A DNA stretch of 64,000 nucleotides, from NCBI GenBank assembly GCA_035459965.1, contig DATHXC010000004.1, positions 558,001-622,000 on the forward strand. Direction: 5' to 3'. A model generated the notes under the pieces. The model was not told the origin of the DNA. It worked only from the letters and a program-made list of their open reading frames with translations, and made no database searches. This DNA is from DATHXC01 sp035459965 (GTDB lineage: Bacteria > Pseudomonadota > Gammaproteobacteria > Burkholderiales > Methylophilaceae). Numbering within the stretch: the stretch's first letter is position 1; the number at the start of each line of letters is the position of its first letter. The position numbers and the translations under genes were made by a program. Below, in pieces: positions 60,919 through 64,000 of this stretch.

Positions 60919-61623
60919 CTAGGGCAGAAATGGCGTCGATAGAAGCCGCAAGCCCACGGTAAACCAGCGCTCTTCTGTGTCATTGGCAAACCGGTTGCCG
61001 TAGGTTGTATCGACTTGTACGCGATTTGGTACTAGCCAATACCTTAAGCCCAATTGGTGAAAAGCGCGGGATTGGTTATCCCCATACACTTCCGCAATAA
61101 AGTAAGTGTCCTTGTTGATCAAGGTTTCTGAGCCTATGCCCCAGGTCACCTTGTTAATTTTTTCTTCCCTGTCATGAATCACGCCTAGGTTGGTGTGCAG
61201 CACGAAGTTGTCATCCAGCATGGAGAGGCTTACCGGTACATACAAGTAAGCGTCGCCTATCATATTGTCATCGTTATTGCGATTGGGATGCCGGGCGTGA
61301 CCCACCACCAAACCTATGCCATAGTCGTTTGTTTTAAGCGTACGTAGCAGTGTTTTTGCCTGCATGACCATATCGGTGTTAGTACTTTCACCGCTCTCTC
61401 GCGTCATTGCACCGCCGTAGGTAATTTCCAGGTTTTGTCCGACATTGCAGCCCGGCAATGCCCAGAATTCGTTGGAGCCCTTATTCAGTTTGACCCATGA
61501 CTCTACCTGGCAACTTTTTGGGTCTACTACCCGTGCATCGTCTGTCACCATAGGGCGAGCGCAATAACCCTGGCTGGCATAGGTGGTTAAAAATAAAGCG
61601 GTAATCAGTCGAATAAAAGTCAT
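60919..61623 (-). CDS. Outer-membrane beta-barrel-like protein
   Basis: 234-aa protein with a signal peptide (LITALFLTTYASQGYCA then RP) and alternating aromatic/polar strands ending in a barrel-like series (LGLRYWLVPNRVQVDTTYGNRF ... WFTVGLRLLSTPF), resembling the MetA-pathway/phenol-degradation outer-membrane family. Start at ATG 61623; upstream in-frame ATGs give a non-signal N-terminus. Convergent with dgkA, divergent from the GT4 gene. Function unknown; it could be a porin-like element of the phosphate response. Confidence 0.65.
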   Translation of the reverse strand: MTFIRLITALFLTTYASQGYCARPMVTDDARVVDPKSCQVESWVKLNKGSNEFWALPGCNVGQNLEITYGGAMTRESGESTNTDMVMQAKTLLRTLKTNDYGIGLVVGHARHPNRNNDDNMIGDAYLYVPVSLSMLDDNFVLHTNLGVIHDREEKINKVTWGIGSETLINKDTYFIAEVYGDNQSRAFHQLGLRYWLVPNRVQVDTTYGNRFANDTEERWFTVGLRLLSTPFLP

Positions 61624-61695
61624 GGCTAAATGCTGGCCTAGCACGCTTGTTTGAAGTGCAAGCATGTTAATAGATTTATATGACGAAATCATTGC

Positions 61696-61729
61696 AGTTC
61701 ACAAAAATGTCATAAAGGGTCTGTATCTT
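61696..61729 (+). promoter_or_regulatory. Pho box and -10 of the GT4 gene
   Basis: AGTTCAC (61696) and ATGTCAT (61707) are 11 nt apart, with TATCTT 10 nt after the second repeat as a -10. The first repeat is degenerate, the second has the TGTCAT core; geometry matches the PAP2 site. Confidence 0.55.
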
Positions 61730-61783
61730 GGGCAGTGAAAGCCGTAGTTGAGGGCATGAACACTTCAAGACCAGAGGGTTACT

Positions 61784-62962
61784 TTGAAAATTCTATTTAT
61801 CTCAGATGTTTATTTTCCACGCATCAATGGTGTTTCGACTTCGATAAACACCTTTGTGGGCCAGCTCAAGGAAATGGGGCACGAGGTCCATTTGATTGCG
61901 CCTGAATATGGTGTGCAGGGCCAGAAAATTGAAAATGATGATGAGCGCTGGATCAAGCGTATCCCGTCGCGCAGTATTTATTTTGACCCTGAAGACAAGC
62001 TCATGAAATATGGGCTGGCGCTGGATAAACTCGGTGAGTTGCGCCGCGAAGGCTATGACATCGTGCATATCAATACGCCATTCGTCGCCCACTACCTGGG
62101 TCTCAAGCTGGCGCATTTGCTTGATGTGCCGTGTGTGGAAACCTACCATACTTTTTTCGAGGATTACCTGCATCACTACCTGCCCTGGCTACCGAAGTCG
62201 TTTGCCAAGGGTTTTGCCCGATGGTTGTCGCGTCGCCAGTGTAATGCGGTGGATGCGGTAGTTGCACCTTCGCAGCCTATGCTGGATGTGTTGCGCCGTT
62301 ATGGCGTGCAATCAAAAGCGGAAGTCATCCCTACCGGCCTGCAACCCAAAAGCTTTGAATTGGGCGATGGTGTGGCATTCAGGCAAAAGTATGGCATCGC
62401 TGAGCATCGTCCGGTTGCCTTGTTTGTTGGACGTGTCGCGTTCGAGAAAAACATCGCATTCCTGCTGCGCATGGCGGTAGAGCTTCGAAAGAGCCAGCCT
62501 GACATGCTGCTGGTCATTGCTGGAGAAGGCCCTGCAGAGCCCAGCCTCCATGCCCTTAGCGAGCAACTGGGTTTGCAGGACAACATCAAGTTCATTGGCT
62601 ATCTGGATCGCAACACTGAGCTCAATGCGTGTTATCGCGCAGCGGATGTGTTTGTGTTTTCATCAACCACCGAAACACAAGGTCTGGTGCTGCTGGAAGC
62701 CATGGCGCAAGGGGTGCCAGTCGTGGCGATCGCTGAGCTTGGTACTAAGTCCATATTAATTGAAGGCGAGGGCGCATTGATCGCAACAGAGAGTGAGCCC
62801 TTATTTGCCGAGAGAGTGTTTAGCTTGTTTAGCGACCCTGCCAAACGTAGCAAGCTTGGCGAGGCCGCCCGCAACTATGCCATGAAGCGTTGGACATCAC
62901 GCACACAGGCCGAGCGCATGGCAAAGTTTTACGATGACGTTATTTCAGCTAGATCTAACTAA
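61784..62962 (+). CDS. GT4 glycosyltransferase, probable diacylglycerol glycosyltransferase
   Basis: 392-aa GT-B enzyme. The N-terminus MKILFISDVYFPRINGVSTSINTFVGQLKEMGHEVHLIAPEYG and segments VETYHTFFEDYLHHYLPWLP, VALFVGRVAFEKNI and FSSTTETQGLVLLEAMAQGVPVVAI (the E-x7-E motif) match the branch that includes SqdX-, PimB- and MgtA-like lipid glycosyltransferases. The likely acceptor is diacylglycerol at the cytoplasmic side of the inner membrane, giving a phosphorus-free glycolipid; the sugar is unknown. Start is TTG with AGAGGG upstream. A Pho-box-like promoter precedes it. Confidence 0.8.
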   Translation: MKILFISDVYFPRINGVSTSINTFVGQLKEMGHEVHLIAPEYGVQGQKIENDDERWIKRIPSRSIYFDPEDKLMKYGLALDKLGELRREGYDIVHINTPFVAHYLGLKLAHLLDVPCVETYHTFFEDYLHHYLPWLPKSFAKGFARWLSRRQCNAVDAVVAPSQPMLDVLRRYGVQSKAEVIPTGLQPKSFELGDGVAFRQKYGIAEHRPVALFVGRVAFEKNIAFLLRMAVELRKSQPDMLLVIAGEGPAEPSLHALSEQLGLQDNIKFIGYLDRNTELNACYRAADVFVFSSTTETQGLVLLEAMAQGVPVVAIAELGTKSILIEGEGALIATESEPLFAERVFSLFSDPAKRSKLGEAARNYAMKRWTSRTQAERMAKFYDDVISARSN

Positions 62963-62989
62963 CGCTAGATTTAATAGCAACTTGCGCCA

Positions 62990-64000
62990 TTACCAGCCAT
63001 ATCCCACTGTGAACAGTAATATCGAGTCAGCCCTCTTGCGGCCGGGTGAAGGGCTGTTATCCCAGTTGTAGTTGAATTGCGTCGATGCGTTCATGTTGAA
63101 CAATAATGGGAAACGCAACCCTGTCTTTGAGAAAAATAGCATATGACTGGTATCCTGAAAGCCCACCAACGCTTCGTGCTCATGAAAGAACTTGGCGCGA
63201 CCTTTATAGACTAGCTGATCGTATTTGATCGCCCACCGGGTGCCCGGGTAATTGTCATCGTCAGATACTTCTTCGTTGCCCTCCGCAGGATAGTACTTCT
63301 CACTAATGTAGTTCAAGCCGCCTTCGAGTGACAGATTGCGCTCTGGTGATTCAAATACCTGGTAACCGCTACCAGCACCCACGACTGTACGCAGGCGTAA
63401 ATCCCTGAACCGGTCATTCTCCATCGAGCCATTCACATAGCCATACCATTGCCTGGTAAAGAATCGGTCATATTTGCCGTAGCCGCGACTGTTGAACTGG
63501 GTATTACGCCCCCTGTCCTCAACCCGGTTGAACAGGCCTCCCACCGTATAACGATTATTCAATGTACGCACGATGCTTTCACCATCGAATCTCAGGGCTT
63601 TGGTTTCGTTATTACCGTTGGTCAGTGTGCCACCCGCGTTGATATTGCCTGTCCAACGCATGCCTTCTCCCGTCAGGTCGGGAGTGGGGTTGATGTAGCG
63701 GGTGTTGGTCAGGTCAAAGTCTTTTTTTTCGTCCTGCTTGGGGAGCTGTATTTTGGCAACGCCCGGTTGTGCTTCCACCAGCTCACCTTTGATATTGGAG
63801 CCATCGGTCAGCACTACTTGCACAGGCTTGCTGGACTTAAGCGTTTCTACTTCTGCCCACTGGATGTTGATTTCGCCCGCGTAAGATGTCCTGAATACGA
63901 TGGTGGATGTTTCTTTCTTGACGATGTCCCCAGTAATGACGTCCCCATTTTTCATACGTATTTCATCTGCCAACGCCAAATGGCTGATGCAGGCAAAAGC
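62990..64000 (-). CDS. DUF481 (YdiY-like) outer-membrane protein, 5' end outside window
   Basis: The frame is open to the window end and its visible start (AFACISHLALA then DEIRMKNGD) looks like the last part of a signal peptide, so translation begins beyond base 64000. The N-terminal module (KNGDVITGDIVKKETSTIVFRTSYAGEINIQWAEVETL ... VVLTDGSNIKGELVEA) is a small beta domain; the rest (RWTGNINAGGTLTNGNNETKAL onward, ending FTVGYGW) is the DUF481 barrel with a terminal aromatic as for BAM substrates. Function unknown. Convergent with the GT4 gene. Confidence 0.8.
   Translation of the reverse strand, partial: AFACISHLALADEIRMKNGDVITGDIVKKETSTIVFRTSYAGEINIQWAEVETLKSSKPVQVVLTDGSNIKGELVEAQPGVAKIQLPKQDEKKDFDLTNTRYINPTPDLTGEGMRWTGNINAGGTLTNGNNETKALRFDGESIVRTLNNRYTVGGLFNRVEDRGRNTQFNSRGYGKYDRFFTRQWYGYVNGSMENDRFRDLRLRTVVGAGSGYQVFESPERNLSLEGGLNYISEKYYPAEGNEEVSDDDNYPGTRWAIKYDQLVYKGRAKFFHEHEALVGFQDTSHMLFFSKTGLRFPLLFNMNASTQFNYNWDNSPSPGRKRADSILLFTVGYGW

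Overview
The window looks like chromosomal DNA of a betaproteobacterium, most plausibly a methylotroph of the Methylophilaceae (Methylotenera/Methylophilus type). This rests on recognisable proteins and their order: hrcA, nadK and recN, then fur/bamE-dapB-carA-carB-greA, and rlmE-ftsH-folP-glmM, together with edd-eda of the Entner-Doudoroff route. No methanol dehydrogenase or RuMP gene lies in the window, so the family assignment is inference. I saw no tRNA, rRNA, CRISPR array, insertion sequence or prophage.

Layout. 1-4.4 kb: the end of a TctE/QseC-type sensor kinase, then a divergent arsenic island (acr3-arsH leftward, arsR-arsC rightward) around a 28-bp palindromic operator. 4.5-10.1 kb: a PAS-PAS-GGDEF-EAL protein and a chemoreceptor with a Cache sensor and a poly-HAMP relay, behind a sigma-28-like promoter. 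10.5-14.5 kb: grpE-dnaK-dnaJ with two clear sigma-32 promoters and no CIRCE. 14.5-34.3 kb: a large lipopolysaccharide-core region (waaC, waaG, waaP, further kinase-fold proteins including one with two complete kinase cores, a carbamoyltransferase, GT9/GT2/GT-C transferases, waaF, hldE, hldD), split by edd-eda at 22.9-25.6 kb. 34.4-42.5 kb: hemH, a PilZ protein, hrcA, a YejM/PbgA-like sulfatase-fold protein, nadK, recN.

42.5-44.3 kb holds a small pseudogene, then a cyclic-di-GMP-I (GEMM-I) riboswitch in front of a gene for a secreted protein of unknown function. With the GGDEF-EAL and PilZ proteins, the window holds possible makers or degraders, a protein receptor and an RNA receptor of c-di-GMP. 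44.4-58.7 kb is housekeeping (fur, a greatly extended bamE, dapB, carAB, greA, a DUF4149 protein, yhbY, rlmE, ftsH, folP, glmM).

58.8-63 kb looks like a phosphate-starvation lipid-remodelling set: a PAP2 phosphatase, an exported zinc-type phospholipase C, diacylglycerol kinase and a GT4 glycosyltransferase. Pho-box-like 11-nt-period repeats precede the PAP2, phospholipase and GT4 genes. The coherent reading is phospholipid to diacylglycerol to glycolipid, with diacylglycerol and phosphatidate interconverted by DgkA and PAP2. Two outer-membrane beta-barrel candidates flank the GT4 gene.

Strongest leads: the riboswitch-controlled secreted protein, the Pho/lipid cluster, the BamE fusion to two NTF2-like domains, and the double-kinase LPS protein.
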